From the NCBI GenBank assembly GCA_009193035.1, contig SWDT01000016.1:620001-684000 (forward strand): DNA of 64,000 nt, in the 5' to 3' direction. Within the stretch, counting starts at the first letter, position 1. Every line of letters starts with the position of its first letter. This DNA is from Halicephalobus mephisto (taxonomy: Eukaryota; Nematoda; Chromadorea; Rhabditida; Panagrolaimidae). The translations under genes and the position numbers were made by a program. The notes beneath the pieces were generated by a model, which was given only the letters and a program-made list of their open reading frames with translations, was not told where the DNA came from and did no database searches. Of this stretch, positions 45,001 through 57,207 are shown in pieces.

Positions 45001-48000
45001 GTCTTTATTAAAGTCCATCGTCGTGGAGACCCCGACGGAAGACGAACTGGCTTCCATTTACTCTGTCTACCTGACCCCTATTCTGCAGGATTCCATAGGG
45101 TCCCAGAGTAGAGTCGAAAACCTGGCTTCCTCCATGGTCAGAGTCTTTGAGCAAATGAGACAGATATTCAGGGCAGGGGATCAGATCCATTACACCTTCT
45201 CTCCTCTGGATCTGACTCAGTGGGTCTCGAGTCTGATGCGGTATCAGTTCTCCAAAGCGAACGCTGCCGAAGAACTGAATAACGCCGTGACTTATGAAGC
45301 TTGCAGAATATTCAGGGACAGACTGATCAACAACGACCACAAGATGAGGTTCGATCAGATACTGGCGGATGTCTTTGGATCGAGGGGGATGAACACAGGT
45401 AAGACAAAAAATGACATACAATTACTAAATAACAAGAAGAATAATTTCGATCGAAGAAATTTTCGGAGAAAATTCATATATCAAATTAAGTTTTAAAAAG
45501 TAAACTCAGAATCTGCAATCCAATTTTTCTAAACTAATTTCTCAAAAAAATCGTGAAATCTGTAAATAATAGTTTTTTTAGAAAAATCACAATCAATGTA
45601 AAAAATTAATCTAATTACAAAGAAAAATTATTAAAATTAATAAATTGAAAAAAATTAACGGTTTTAAAAAATGATTCAAAAAGTCCAAAAATAACTTTTT
45701 TTGTGTTTTCTAAACACATATGAAATTTCACAAATTTATCTTTTTTCATTTAAAAAAACTAAGAAAAAATAAAATTTAAACGGATATTTAATAAAGTTAA
45801 AAAATATAACTTGTTTGAACACTAGGATGTGTAATTTTGGGAAATTTTTGGTTTTCGTTGGAGACCATTTTGAAGAAAATTTTACATTTTAAATAAAAAT
45901 TTGGAAAAATTGTTCCATTAGTACTGAAAAAATGCATTATAAACAATGAACTATAAAAAATTTAAAATTTTTCAAAAGTAATTTATAAATTCCACGAATA
46001 TAAAATAATTAAAACAGCAAAAATGAAAAACTGAAAAATTATTTCTAAAATATTTTAAAAATAATGCTGTTTTTACATGTAGTCAAATCAGCGACTTCCG
46101 TCGAAAAAGTTCTACTTCTTGTAATCGATTTTTTTTGTGATAAATAATAGTCGATTTTAGATAAAGTGTATGCTACTAACCTCGGACCCTTCATCCCAGT
46201 CAACTCTGTTGGAAAACCCCTACTTCCCATAGGGAAAAATGACTACATTCAGCAACTCGAAAAATCCATCAATAGATTTGAGTTTGAAGTTTCCAATTTC
46301 GGACAATCCCTCTATGGGGAGTTGGTTGAACTCTGTCTCATCCTCGACCGGCTTCTGACAACCCCCGGCGGCTCTGTTTTACTAGCTGGAAGACCCGGCA
46401 TGTCCAGACGATCTGCAGTCTCCCTCGTGGCCCATATGCACCAGATCAAAGCGTTCTGTCCTAAAGTCTCGAGCAGCTACTCCTTGAAGAGCTTTTCCAA
46501 CGACTTGAAGCAGGTCATGCAGTGGGCAGCGGTCGATGGAGAACAAGTAGTCCTCATCGTAGAGGACTTCCAGTTACTTCAGGAGACATTTGTACAGTAT
46601 CTGAATTCAATTCTAAGTGCAGGGACAGTTCCTGGGTTGTTTTTGCCTCAGGAGTTTGACCAATTTTCGGGACAACTGAGAGACGGGGCTCTGCAGGATA
46701 ACTTCGATGGAGGACTGCAGGATTACTTTGCCTACAGTAAGTTTGTGTTTAATGATGGATATAGGTATTAAGATATTTAAAAAGTCACTAAAACAAATGG
46801 AATTGATCAATTTCGATCTTTGCTGTAAAACAAATTTTTCTGTATCATTTTACTCCTCTTATAAGAAATATTTAATACATATTTAAATTAAAACCTTCGT
46901 TACAAAGAAAATAAACTATCTGATTTATTTAATTTCAGAAGTAAAACAAAACCTCCATCTTGCCCTGATCATGGACGTGACGAAACCCGATTTCAACTCG
47001 ACTCTCGCTTCGAATCCTTCTTTGTACAAGCATTGTTCTCTCGTTTGGAGGGATTCTTGGCAACGGGAGACTCTGACCCAAATAACCGAGATGACTTTGA
47101 CTAAACGGAACATCGAAGCCAAAGGCGATCTAGTTACTACTTTCACTCAACTCTACGAACTCGCTCCGGAGAAGACGAAGACTCCAGCCAAATTCACTTC
47201 TTTTGTCAACGACTTTTGTGGGATTTATTCAAAAAAGAGTGCTACAGTTAGGACCAGACTAAACCGGCTCAAGGCAGGAGTCGACAAGTTGACTGAAACC
47301 AGAAATGCCGTCGCGAAAATGCAGAAAGTTGCGGCCAAAAAATCAAAATTACTCGCAGAAAAACAAGCAGATGCCGATAAAGCTCTGGCTGAGATTACTG
47401 TATCTATGACTGGTGCTACAGACCAAAAAACCGATATGGAGGCTTTGAAGCAGGATCGAGAAAAAGAAAACATCAGAATCGAACAACAAAAAAAACTCAT
47501 CGATGAGCAACTGAAGGAAGTGGAACCTCTTTTGGCAGAAGCCAGAGAAGCCGTCGGATCCATCAAATCCGAGTCCCTTTCTGAAATTAGGTCTTTGAGA
47601 GCTCCCCCTGAGGCTATCAGGGATATTCTGCAGGCAGTACTGTTATTCATGGGAATATTGGACACCTCCTGGGAGGCGATGAGGAAGTTCCTGGCCAAGA
47701 CGGGGGTCAAGGAGGAGATCATCAACTTCGATGCCAGGAGAATCACTCCTGAAGTGCGCAAGAAGGTTGAGGCGTTGTTGAAACAGAAAGCTGCTAGTTT
47801 TGATCCAAAGGTTAGTTTTAACAACAATTTAGTTGAAATTAATACAAAAATTAATTACGAAAAAAAACATTCTACTTTGATAAATTTACTTTTCTGCAAA
47901 AAAGTATTTTTAAATATATATTTATTTTTTTACAAGATATTACAAATAATTTTCCATTCATTTTAATATGGTATTGCCAGTGATGGTTTTTATTTTGCTT

Positions 48001-51000
48001 GGTTTCAGAACGCCAAGAGAGCTTCTGCCGCAGCAGCTCCTCTGGCATCTTGGGTTCAGGCCAACTTACAGTACTCTGCTATTATTGAAAAAATAGCTCC
48101 ACTAGAGAACGAGAAGAACGCTCTCATCAAGTAAGTCATCTGTTTTCTCGGTAAATGTTTGGAAACTCCTTCAGGAACCTCGAAAAAGCCGAAAAACAAA
48201 TGGAAAAACTCTCCAAAGGTCTCAAATCCATCGACAAAAAAGTCGAACAACTCAAGGAAAATTTCGAAGTTCTCATGAAAGAGGCTACTCAGATCAAGAT
48301 CGATCTAGACAAGGAACAGGCCACTATTCAAGTTGCTGGAACCCTCGTGGACCGTCTCGGAGGGGAGTTTACCCGATGGCAAGAGCAGATGCAGAGTCTT
48401 CAATCTGAATTGGACACCATGGAGAGATGTTGTCTTGTCGCTGCTGCTTTTGTGACTTTCTTGGGACTGGCCACAGAAGACCTCAGAGAAAGGACCATCT
48501 CGGAATGGATCAAAGAAGCTAATCTAGCGGCTGATTTCGATGTTGTCAGATTCCTCTCAACAGAAACTGAACAACTAAACTGGAAAAACAAAGGTCTTCC
48601 AGCAAGCAGGATCGCCGTGGAGAACACAGCAATGATCTTCAACACTCTACAAACTGCTTTCATCATCGATCCGACCGGGAAAGTCTCTAGTTTCCTGGTT
48701 AATTATCTCAAGGAAATTTCGAAGAACACTTCTGTCGAACTTCTCAACGGAGGCCAGGGAGATTTAATTACTCAAATAGAATTGGCAGTGAGATTCGGCA
48801 AGATTCTAGTCATCGATGACGTAATTGATGTTGATCCTGCTTTGGCGGCTTTGTTGAGGAAAGACTTCAGTTCCCAAGGTCCCAGACAAGTGGTCCAGCT
48901 AGGAGACAAAGCGATCGACATGAACGAGAATTTCAAATTATTTTTGTGTTCGAAAAACGAACAAATCAAGCTCCCCGGATTTGCTACGAATACTGTATCT
49001 CAAGTCAACTTTTCGACTACCAGAAGCGGATTGGCCAGTCAATTACTATCCGCCGCTATCGGGATAGAGAGACCAGAGTTGGAAGTCAAATCCAGCGAAT
49101 TGACTTCTGAAGCAGAAAGGATGAAGCTACAGTTAGACGAATTGGAGCAGATTTTACTTAATGTAAGTTTTGCAAAATTAAAGACAAAAAGATAATTTTA
49201 GTCTCAAAATGAAGTAACATTTCTAAAATTTAACTACAGTAGAACTTGGATATAAGATACCCCTGGTATAACATATCTCACGTTATAGCATACGGTCTGA
49301 GTGAGTGTATTTGGTTAGTCTGTCTTCAAAATTACCTCTGCTGTAATATATTTTTTGTTATAACATACGCTTTGGCCGGTCCCAAGGAGATGTTTTATAT
49401 TCAAGTTCTACTGTATTTTAAAATCAAATAATACAAACTTGCTGAATTATAATTACTAAAGTATAAAAAAATGGAAAATAATAAAATCCAAAGTGATCAT
49501 CGATTCTGTAAAAATGAATTTCCAATTTAATTAAAAGTAAAAATTCAAAGTATTCCAAAAATATCACTTTCGATCATTTCCAGGAACTGGCAAATTCTGA
49601 AGGTTCTCTTCTGGAGAACACTCAGCTTCTGGATTCGCTCAAGAAGAGCAAAGAGAATTCTGAAAAGATTGCGGAATCCTTGATGGAGTCGGAGAAACTC
49701 CACCAGCAACTGGATGAACAGAGATCAGTGTATTTCCCCTTCAGTCAAAAATGTGCCCAACTCTACTTTGTCATTTGTGATCTCCATAAGCATAATCACA
49801 TGTACAACTTCAATGTGAACACCATTTTCAAACTATTCCACCAGTCATTTACGAGTACCAAAACAGTAAGTTAAAGAATTTCCAAAATTATAAAGTAGTA
49901 GTCTTCAAAGGTTGAGTAATTTCGCCTAAGGCGTTAGTTCTATTTTACAAAAACTCTTGCAGTAATAAAAATCCAGTAAAACCTAAATCTTCAGGGAGAG
50001 GACAACATCGGCCGTCGACTAGACTCCATCTACCGTATCCTCCAAAGAAATGTCTTCGAATACGTCAGTCGAGCCCTGTTCAAAGAAGACAGACTCATGT
50101 TTGCCATGAATTTCATCAGAGGGACTCAGAAAAGTGCTTTCGAAAAGAATGTAAGTCAGATTACAGTAGTAAATAATTTCTAAATTATATTCCAGGAATG
50201 GGAGCTTTTCACTGGTTCCCTCGTCTCGGATTCTGAAGACTATTCAGTCAAGAACATCAGCTGGCTTCCTGAAGGTCGAATCCCGGCAGTGTCCAGACTA
50301 CAGTTACATCTACCGACTCTGTACCATACTCTTTCCCTCCAGGACCAAGGGACGTGGTCAGAATTTAGTCGATCTCCTCATTGCGAATCTGTTTTCCCCA
50401 GCCAGATCGACTCCAAATTGACTCCATTCCAAAAAGTCCTGACTGTCCAAGCTCTGAGACCAGATAGACTGTATTCGGCAATGACTAAATTCGCTCAGAA
50501 AGCTTTATCCATTCCTTCCTTAAATCCTCCACCTCTGGATTTCCATCAGATTTACGAAAAGGAATCTACAGCAAAAGAACCGATATTGATACTGATTGGA
50601 GTCGGAGCAGATCCTTCTGCCGAACTCAATGAACTTGCTGGGAAGATCGTGGGACAGGGCAAATTCCATTCAATCGCGATGGGACAAGGACAGACTGAGC
50701 AAGCTCTGGAGTTGCTGAAGAAATGCATGGAGAATGGGGAGTGGCTGATATTGAGCAACTTACATCTAGTGGTTGGATTTGTACCGGAGATCCAGAAAGC
50801 TTTATCGACAAAAGAAGCTAATAAAGGCTTCAGGTGGGCTAGAAATTAGTTTTTGTTATTTTATCTATAAAAAAAAGAATGAAAAAATGTTCGTTTGTCT
50901 GTCGACGAATGGACAAAGATGTTTATTTTCAAATTTAGGATTTCATTGAAGCTTGTATACTCTAGTGGAAACTTACACGTAACATCCGAAAGCTTGAAAT

Positions 51001-52972
51001 TTGAACACTTGCAAAATTTTGAACATTTTTTTCGAGACAACTTCGACTTCTAATTTTTATAAAAATATTACTTCAAGCTGAAACCCTGTACTTTTCAGAC
51101 TCTGGATAACAACTGAGCCCGATGAACTCTTCCCCGTCGTTTTCCTCCAGGAATCCCTAAAATTAACCTTTGAAGCTCCTCCTGGAATCCTGAACAACCT
51201 GGAAAGAACTTACACTCAATGGAAGGAAACTGGTCTCAATTCGAATTCGTCCCTCTACCTTCAGTCCCTATTTGTCCTCGCTTGGCTTCATGCTGTTCTC
51301 CAGGAAAGAAGGTCCTTCATCCCGGAAGCCTGGCTGAAGTTTTACGAGTTCAGCAATGCAGATCTCAGAACTGCCAAGATTATGATAGAGAAAATCGTCT
51401 CCAAGAACTCCAGTCATCCAGATTGGGAAACCGTCAGAGGACTGATGGAAAATGCCATTTACGGTGGAAGAATCGAGAACATGCTGGATATTGGAGTACT
51501 TCAAGCTTACTTGGCCAAGTTCTTCAACAATCATATGATAACTGGAGGACAAGCTAATCTAGAACTTGCTCCAACAGTCTTCCCTCCGGCGTTGACCAGT
51601 CTTGGTGAGTTCAACTAGTTTTAGGAATTAAGAAATCTTTCAATATTTATTTCCAGAACAGTACATGAGTTTCATCAACGACTCTATCAACCCTACAGAT
51701 GATCCGAAAATGTTCGGGCTTCCCGAAAACATTCTTTTCTCCTGGGAAATTTCCCAATCATCCAAGACTATCCATCAGATGAGGAACTTGCTTATCGAAA
51801 GCTCTGGAACGCAATTTAGTAAGGACTCTTGGAGTGCTAACTTGACTCCCATTCTGAATCTCTGGAAAAGACTCAACCAAGGTTCTAATCTTCATTCTAT
51901 GGAAGTACCTGTCGCCAAGCCTTCAGATGATCCTATTGCAGAATTGTTGTCCCTTGAATACGCTCATGCAGTGAGGATCATGAGATCTATTCATTCGACT
52001 TTGACTCTCATCAGCAAGTCCATCAAGGGAGCCATCGTGCCGGACAACAAAACAGTTGAGTTGGCTCAGAGTCTGATGACCGGTCAAATCCCGTCTCAAT
52101 GGGATCAACTGTGGTCTGGACCAGAGAACCCAGTTGCTTATTTGGAAACCTTGGTCTACAAAGCAAAAAGTACCCAAATTCTCGCTGAATCGCCCCATTC
52201 CTCATCCTTTTTATCTGGTCCAGTCAACTTATTCAAATTATTCAGACCATCGGCTCTGTTGAATGCCTTCAGACAACTAGTTGCTAGGAGCAAGAACACA
52301 ACGATGGACAATTTGAAGTTTTGCAACAGCTGGAACAGAAGTAGCTTCCAAAACGAATCCTCGACTTTAATCGTTTCTCCTCTGTTGATTCAAGGAGCTT
52401 TGTTCGATGGGGTACTGAGACCAGTAGCAGCAAATTCCAGTCCTTTCTCCCCTGCCCCAAGTCTGGTTATTGCGTATTTAAATACAGTAAGTTATACGTT
52501 CATTATGCTCAAAAAGTCCGAAAATCCACATAATGGGGAGAATGTCCTTATAAGTTCCATATCATTTTGCAATAACTATGAAAAACTACAATATTCCTTT
52601 CATATTGACACGTGAAATTTTACTTAAAAATACAAGTTATCTATAAGTAAATTCTGATATATAATGAAAGAAATATAAAACTTTCTCCGTATAACTGCCA
52701 CAATACGATATAAATTTTTTTATGAGAAATCTTCGTAGAAAATCCAAGTTTTCATTTTTTAAATCCTAATGTTCTCTAAAAATATTAATTTTTAGGACGC
52801 ATCTGAACCATATTCCGAAAAGGAATCTGTTAGTGTTCCTCTATTCGGGGACACAAATCGCCAAGAATTCATCTGCAATGTTAGAATCCCTTGTTCGGCT
52901 TCCGAGAAAAATTCGTGGACAATAGCCGGTGTAGCTCTTTTTCTTACTAATTCTGGATCACAATCATCATAA
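33050..52972 (+). CDS. che-3: Cytoplasmic dynein-2 heavy chain (retrograde intraflagellar transport motor)
   Basis: Twenty-three exons splice in phase to about 4226 residues (CHE-3/DYNC2H1 range is 4170-4310). Exons begin at 33050, 33269, 33797, 33994, 35201, 36367, 37632, 38532, 38966, 39978, 41565, 42815, 44558, 46161, 46939, 48009, 48175, 49584, 49995, 50196, 51099, 51657 and 52796. The tail and linker match dynein-2 ([12 protein letters not shown] in the linker). AAA1 has GPAGTGKTE and [11 protein letters not shown]2 has [12 protein letters not shown]3 has [11 protein letters not shown]4 has the degenerate GRPGMSRRS. The coiled-coil stalk with the microtubule-binding tip lies in about 47200-48400, then AAA5, AAA6 and the C-terminal domain. 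Together with light intermediate chain it powers tip-to-base transport in cilia. The weakest splice is the acceptor of exon 7 (TTGAG at 37631). Confidence 0.96.
33463..33780. repeat. Tandem duplication (about 160 bp) in dynein intron 2
   Basis: The segment starting near 33457 with CATATATGAATCTG is repeated from 33617 with about 90% identity. Each unit carries CATATATGAA palindromes. It is noncoding; open frames across it are chance. Confidence 0.85.
34905..35120. repeat. HSE-like repeat in dynein intron 4
   Basis: At 34924-34941 the sequence TTCTAGAAGCTTCCAGAA gives four alternating TTC/GAA units at perfect spacing. More imperfect units follow to about 35110. A related stretch is at 36050-36130 in intron 5. 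Confidence 0.6.
35735..35869. mobile_element. MITE-like element in dynein intron 5
   Basis: The left end has GACTCTCGATTTAATGTAAT, repeated as a direct copy at about 35808. The right end, read inversely, starts ACAGTAGCCTCTCGATATGA. The CTCGATATnA motif near a terminal CAGTA is typical of Tc1/mariner-derived non-autonomous elements. Confidence 0.5.
36966..37631. other. Dynein intron 6
   Basis: An AT-rich intron with no recognisable feature beyond A/T runs. Confidence 0.6.
49236..49414. mobile_element. MITE in dynein intron 17
   Basis: The 179-base element has terminal inverted repeats: ACAGTAGAACTTGGATATAA at the left and the inverse of ACAGTAGAACTTGAATATAA at the right, one mismatch in 20. 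The interior has TATAACATA words in both orientations. The CAGTAGAACyT end is common in Tc1/mariner-type MITEs of many invertebrates. A TA flank is possible at both ends. Confidence 0.75.
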
Positions 52973-52991
52973 TCCCATGTATTTCGTAATC

Positions 52992-52997
52992 AATAAA
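52992..52997 (+). terminator. Polyadenylation signal of the dynein gene
   Basis: AATAAA occurs 20 bases after the stop codon and is the first canonical signal. Confidence 0.7.
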
Positions 52998-54017
52998 GTA
53001 AGAATAACATGAACTTCGAATTTGAGATTCTCGCTCTTAATTAAGATCAATTCGTGCTTTCTGGATCCACTTGAACCTCAGTCTCCGATGAACTTGTATA
53101 CTGTATTCTATTCGGCAACCCCCTTAATCATGTTTTATTAAAAAAATTTCTATGAAAACTTTCGAAATCGAGAAAATTTTGAAATTTTATTTTCAACAAA
53201 AATCATTGTAGTTTTAAAGAATTTAGTTTTCATTTTGAGTAAGAAATTTTCCACTATTCCCATGACGAAGATTTGACTAGCGTTAACTGCAGAAGGATAT
53301 AGCTGCTTCAAAGAAATCATCAACATTTTATTGTGAATTTTCCATAATAAAGAAGTATAGTGACAATTTCACAAATAGATTCGAAACTTTCTGCTAGTCA
53401 CACATTGACTAAAAAGCAAAGCTTAGTGTCTTTAGAGTGAGTAAATGAGAATATATATCCATTGGTTTTTCTATCAAAATAATTGCCCACAAAAGTAGTC
53501 GTCATTACTCTTAGATCGTTATTGTAGCTCCCCATTTCTCCTAGATTTAACAATCACTTCGACTGGGAAGTTCTTTTTTTTAAACACATCAGAATTAAAT
53601 GAAGAACTCAGGTACTGTAATCAGAATAGGTAACTTTATTCACTAGAATCTTTCCAGATGCCGTTAACTAATTTAGAAAATTCTTGTATTTTCCTTCCTC
53701 TGGCATGGAGTCCTTGATTCAAGAATCCGAATACTAATGTTTTCTACAAAACTCAGTAAAAGATCTGGATTTAAATTCTAATGAAAAAATTTTAATTCCA
53801 TTAATAAACAACTTGACAATTTTTTCAAATCATAAAATTTATTTATTTAAAGATTTAATCAGAATGAATGGCTAGTTTACGAAGAAGAGACGATGATGGA
53901 ATATGAAAATTCGTCGGTCTTTAAAAGTCATAGACAAATTCTCACTACTTTCCAGTTCCCAAGAATTACCATGTATTTTCAGACGACATTTTCGTCAAAT
54001 TTTATTCGAGAGATGTT
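52998..54017. other. Intergenic, convergent 3' ends
   Basis: About 1 kb between the dynein gene and the receptor array. No gene is seen. Confidence 0.5.
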
Positions 54018-55053
54018 TCAGTTGTTCTTGGAGCCAGTTTTCCATTTCATCAAGCAATATCCAGCTGTCAATAAACTTTGTATCAACAGAAATCCTGCAC
54101 ATGATATCACCGCGACTAAAACATCGCGAGTAAGAATCTTCCGCATCGGAATTTCTATTGATCTTCCGGTAAGTGAGTCAGTATCTGAAGCGCTTATATT
54201 TCTGCTTAAATCCTTATTAAAATCACATATACTTTCTTTCCTAAAATTTCGTTTTTAATTACACCAAGTTGAAATTTAATCGTATAAGACTTCAAATACT
54301 AACATACCATAAGAGATCACATTGTGGTATGTTATTTACATATTTATTTACAATGAATTCATCATTCATCCCGAATATTAGCAGCTTTTCTGGATAAATA
54401 TAAATTTCCGTAATTATCTAAAAAGAAACAATTTGGTCACCATTTTCTACAACTAAATAAACTCACAAACGGAGCATCGAAAATCACTTTCGGGTCAATC
54501 TCATCGCCATCTGGAGTTAATGTCCATCGCTTCACAAAATGGACTTCTTCTATTCTGTAGATGTAAACTTTGTTCTTTCCCAAATAGACATCATCAGCGT
54601 AAACGCATATTGGATTAAGTTCTTTGGCATCATCAGAAAAGTCTTCGACGTTGATAATTGCGATGTAGTTTTTCTTCTCGTATTTGATATTGAAGAATAA
54701 GTAATGATCATACAAATTAACTTCATCGGACAATTCATATTTCATGTCACAAAGAGAGAGGCTAAATATATTAATTTTCCTGTTTTTGCTTTTCACAGTC
54801 AAATACGATGAAGTTGCGTTTTGTTGGATGATGAACTCCTAAGAGATGTATATTTAGTTTTTTACGAATGAATCGTTCACCTGGTCATTGTATTTGTCAA
54901 CATAATATTCAGATTTCACATTAAAAGAAGAGGATATGTGAAGAACTGAAATACAGTAAAAACAGTAAAATATGATACTTTTGTTACTATTTGCAACTAA
55001 AAATGAAAAAACTTACCAGAGGAGAAAATAAAAACAAAAAACAGACTAATCAT
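54018..55053 (-). CDS. Array paralogue 1: type I membrane protein, truncated tail
   Basis: Exons 55053-55017, 54945-54881, 54838-54467, 54417-54308 and 54240-54018 join in phase to 268 residues. Exon 1 plus the start of exon 2 make a signal peptide (MISLFFVFIFSS). Exon 3 encodes the core, with NPICVYADD, KVYIYRIE and WTLTPDGDEIDPKVIF. The four family cysteines are present (LCD, ICV, QCD, ICD contexts). One transmembrane helix (VLVAVISCAGFLLIQSLLTAGYCL) is followed by only about twelve residues (MKWKTGSKNN and stop), far shorter than the 35-55 in its relatives. I recognise no known family. It could be a non-signalling or decoy-like member, or a recent mutant. Confidence 0.8.
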
Positions 55054-55513
55054 CGTTAACGTGAAATTGATATATTGCATCTTGTCAGAAGATTTTAAGG
55101 TCATTTACTAATGACTGGATGTTCCATCAATAATAACGTCCGTCGTGTATCAGACCAGTAATGTTGTTGATCAAAACTTCACTTTGTTATCAGAACCTTC
55201 AACTCAATTCATACCAAAAAACCTGTTTCCTAAGAATCAATAAAAATTAATCAATGAGAGTAAAAATAAAAAGAACTTTATTATCATCTAAAATCTTTCA
55301 GCCAAGTCTTGGTAAAATTGAAAAAAGGTTAAACTACATGATGCAAAATGCGATCGTATTGTTGTCATGAAGACACTCATCAAAGTCTTTTAAAAATACA
55401 ACTATTTTATTATTTACAATGGATTATTTTTGACACTCCATAATTAAAAAAGCCAAATCACATAGTCTAAGTTAACTTCATCGTTGTCAATTGTTTATAA
55501 TCATCAAGTTTTA

Positions 55514-56650
55514 TTAATTTATCTGCTCATAAATTTCATCTTGATCTTCCAATTTGTTCAAAACAATGTTATGATCTGACAGCAGTTGGTGATCGTTTGA
55601 ACTTTTGTTGGATTCAGTTTTCTGTTTCGCTAAACAGTATTTAGTTGCTAATAAAATCTGTATCAACAACAGTATTGCACATGATATCAACGCAACTGCA
55701 ACATCGCGAAAAAAAATCTTTCCTTCCAAAATTGTGTTAAAGTTTTCAGTAACCGATTCAGTAATTGAAGTGGTTTCATCTGTGTTTAACGTCTTATTAA
55801 AATCACATGAGACTTCTTCCCTATAAATGCTATTTGTGATTACATAAGGTTAAATTTTTATCGCAAAAGAATTCAAAGATTACTGATTTACAAGTACTAA
55901 CATACCGTAAGAGATCACATTGTTCTATGTTATCTACATACTTATTCAGCACGAAGTGATTAGTCATTCCGAATATTAAGAGTTTTTCTGGGTTAACCAT
56001 AATACTTAAGATTACCTAAAACAAAGACCATGTGGTCACTACTTGTTGTAACTAAATAAACTCACAAATGAAGCTTCAAAGATCACTTTCGGGTCAATTT
56101 CATCGCCATCTGGAGTTAATGTCCATCGCTTCACAACTTGTTTTCGTTCTATTTTGTAAATGTAAATCTTTGATTCCCCAAAATAGAAGTCGTCGGCATA
56201 AACACATGTTGCATTAAGTTTTGTGGCATTATCAGAAAGATCATCGATATCGACAATCGCGATGTAATGATTGCTCTCTCGGTTGATATTAAAGAATAAG
56301 GAATGATTATACAACTTAATCTCAGAAAAAAATAGGTAATTTGTATCGCAAAGAAAGAGGTCAAACGTGGTATTTTTGTCGTTCTCGTTTCTCATAACCA
56401 GATATGGCACAGAAGTTTTGTTTTGTTGGATGATGAATTCCTAAGAACTGTATATCTAATTTTGCAAATGAATTTTCTACCTTATCATTGTATTTACCAA
56501 CATAGTATTGCGAATTTAAATTGGAAGAAGATATGTGAAAAACTGAAACACAGTGAAAATGATGAAATACGATAGTTTTACTACTATTTTCAATCAAAAA
56601 TGAAAATACTTACCAAAGGAAGAAATAATGACAAATAACCGACTAATCAT
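55514..56650 (-). CDS. Array paralogue 2: type I membrane protein, tail ending YEQIN
   Basis: Exons 56650-56614, 56542-56481, 56440-56066, 56015-55906 and 55820-55514 give 296 residues. The layout matches paralogue 1: a 37-nt signal-peptide exon (MISRLFVIISSF), a linker exon, a core exon with ATCVYADD, KIYIYKIER and WTLTPDGDEIDPKVIF, a QCDLL exon, and a last exon with EEVSCDF, stalk, helix (VALISCAILLLIQILLATKYCL) and a 40-residue tail. The tail is polar and ends DEIYEQIN, so a tyrosine with I at +3 sits at the very C-terminus. Extracellular core and cytoplasmic tyrosine fit a signalling receptor or adhesion protein; ligand unknown. Confidence 0.85.
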
Positions 56651-57207
56651 GGAGATGGTGAAGTAAACAGATTGTTCTGAAAAACCTTGATTTATTGATG
56701 AATGACAGCAGGCATGTATTAATCAGGCGAGTAAAATTTCTGACAGAAGTGTTATTTTTTATCGAAATTTTCAACTCGATTCACTTTCAAAAATTTATTG
56801 TTTTTAATCTAACAGAAAATATTGAAATTGCCGAAGAGAAGCTTTAATTAGAGTTATTTAGTTGAAGGTTAATAAAATTCAAATGAAAGATTTGAACTAT
56901 AAACTATTAAAATGCAATCAACACTCTTGTCGTGAAATGAGCGATTAAAATGCTCAAAAACAGGTAGTCATTCTAGTGTGTGAAAATGAACCATTTATTT
57001 ATTATGACATTCTATAAACAAGAGAATTAGAGCGGGTAAATGTCTTTTGTTACTAGTCTCACTTTTCTTCTCAGGGAGCATTCAATAACAATATAAATTA
57101 TTCATTTTATTTATAAATCATCTGAAATTAACGAAACTGTAAAAATAGTAACATTTAACAAAATTCATCTCTACTGAATGTCCTGTGTACGCGGAAGTGC
57201 TGGAATC
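56651..57207. other. Spacer between array paralogues 2 and 3
   Basis: No exon found. It should contain the promoter of paralogue 2 and the 3' UTR of paralogue 3. Confidence 0.5.
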
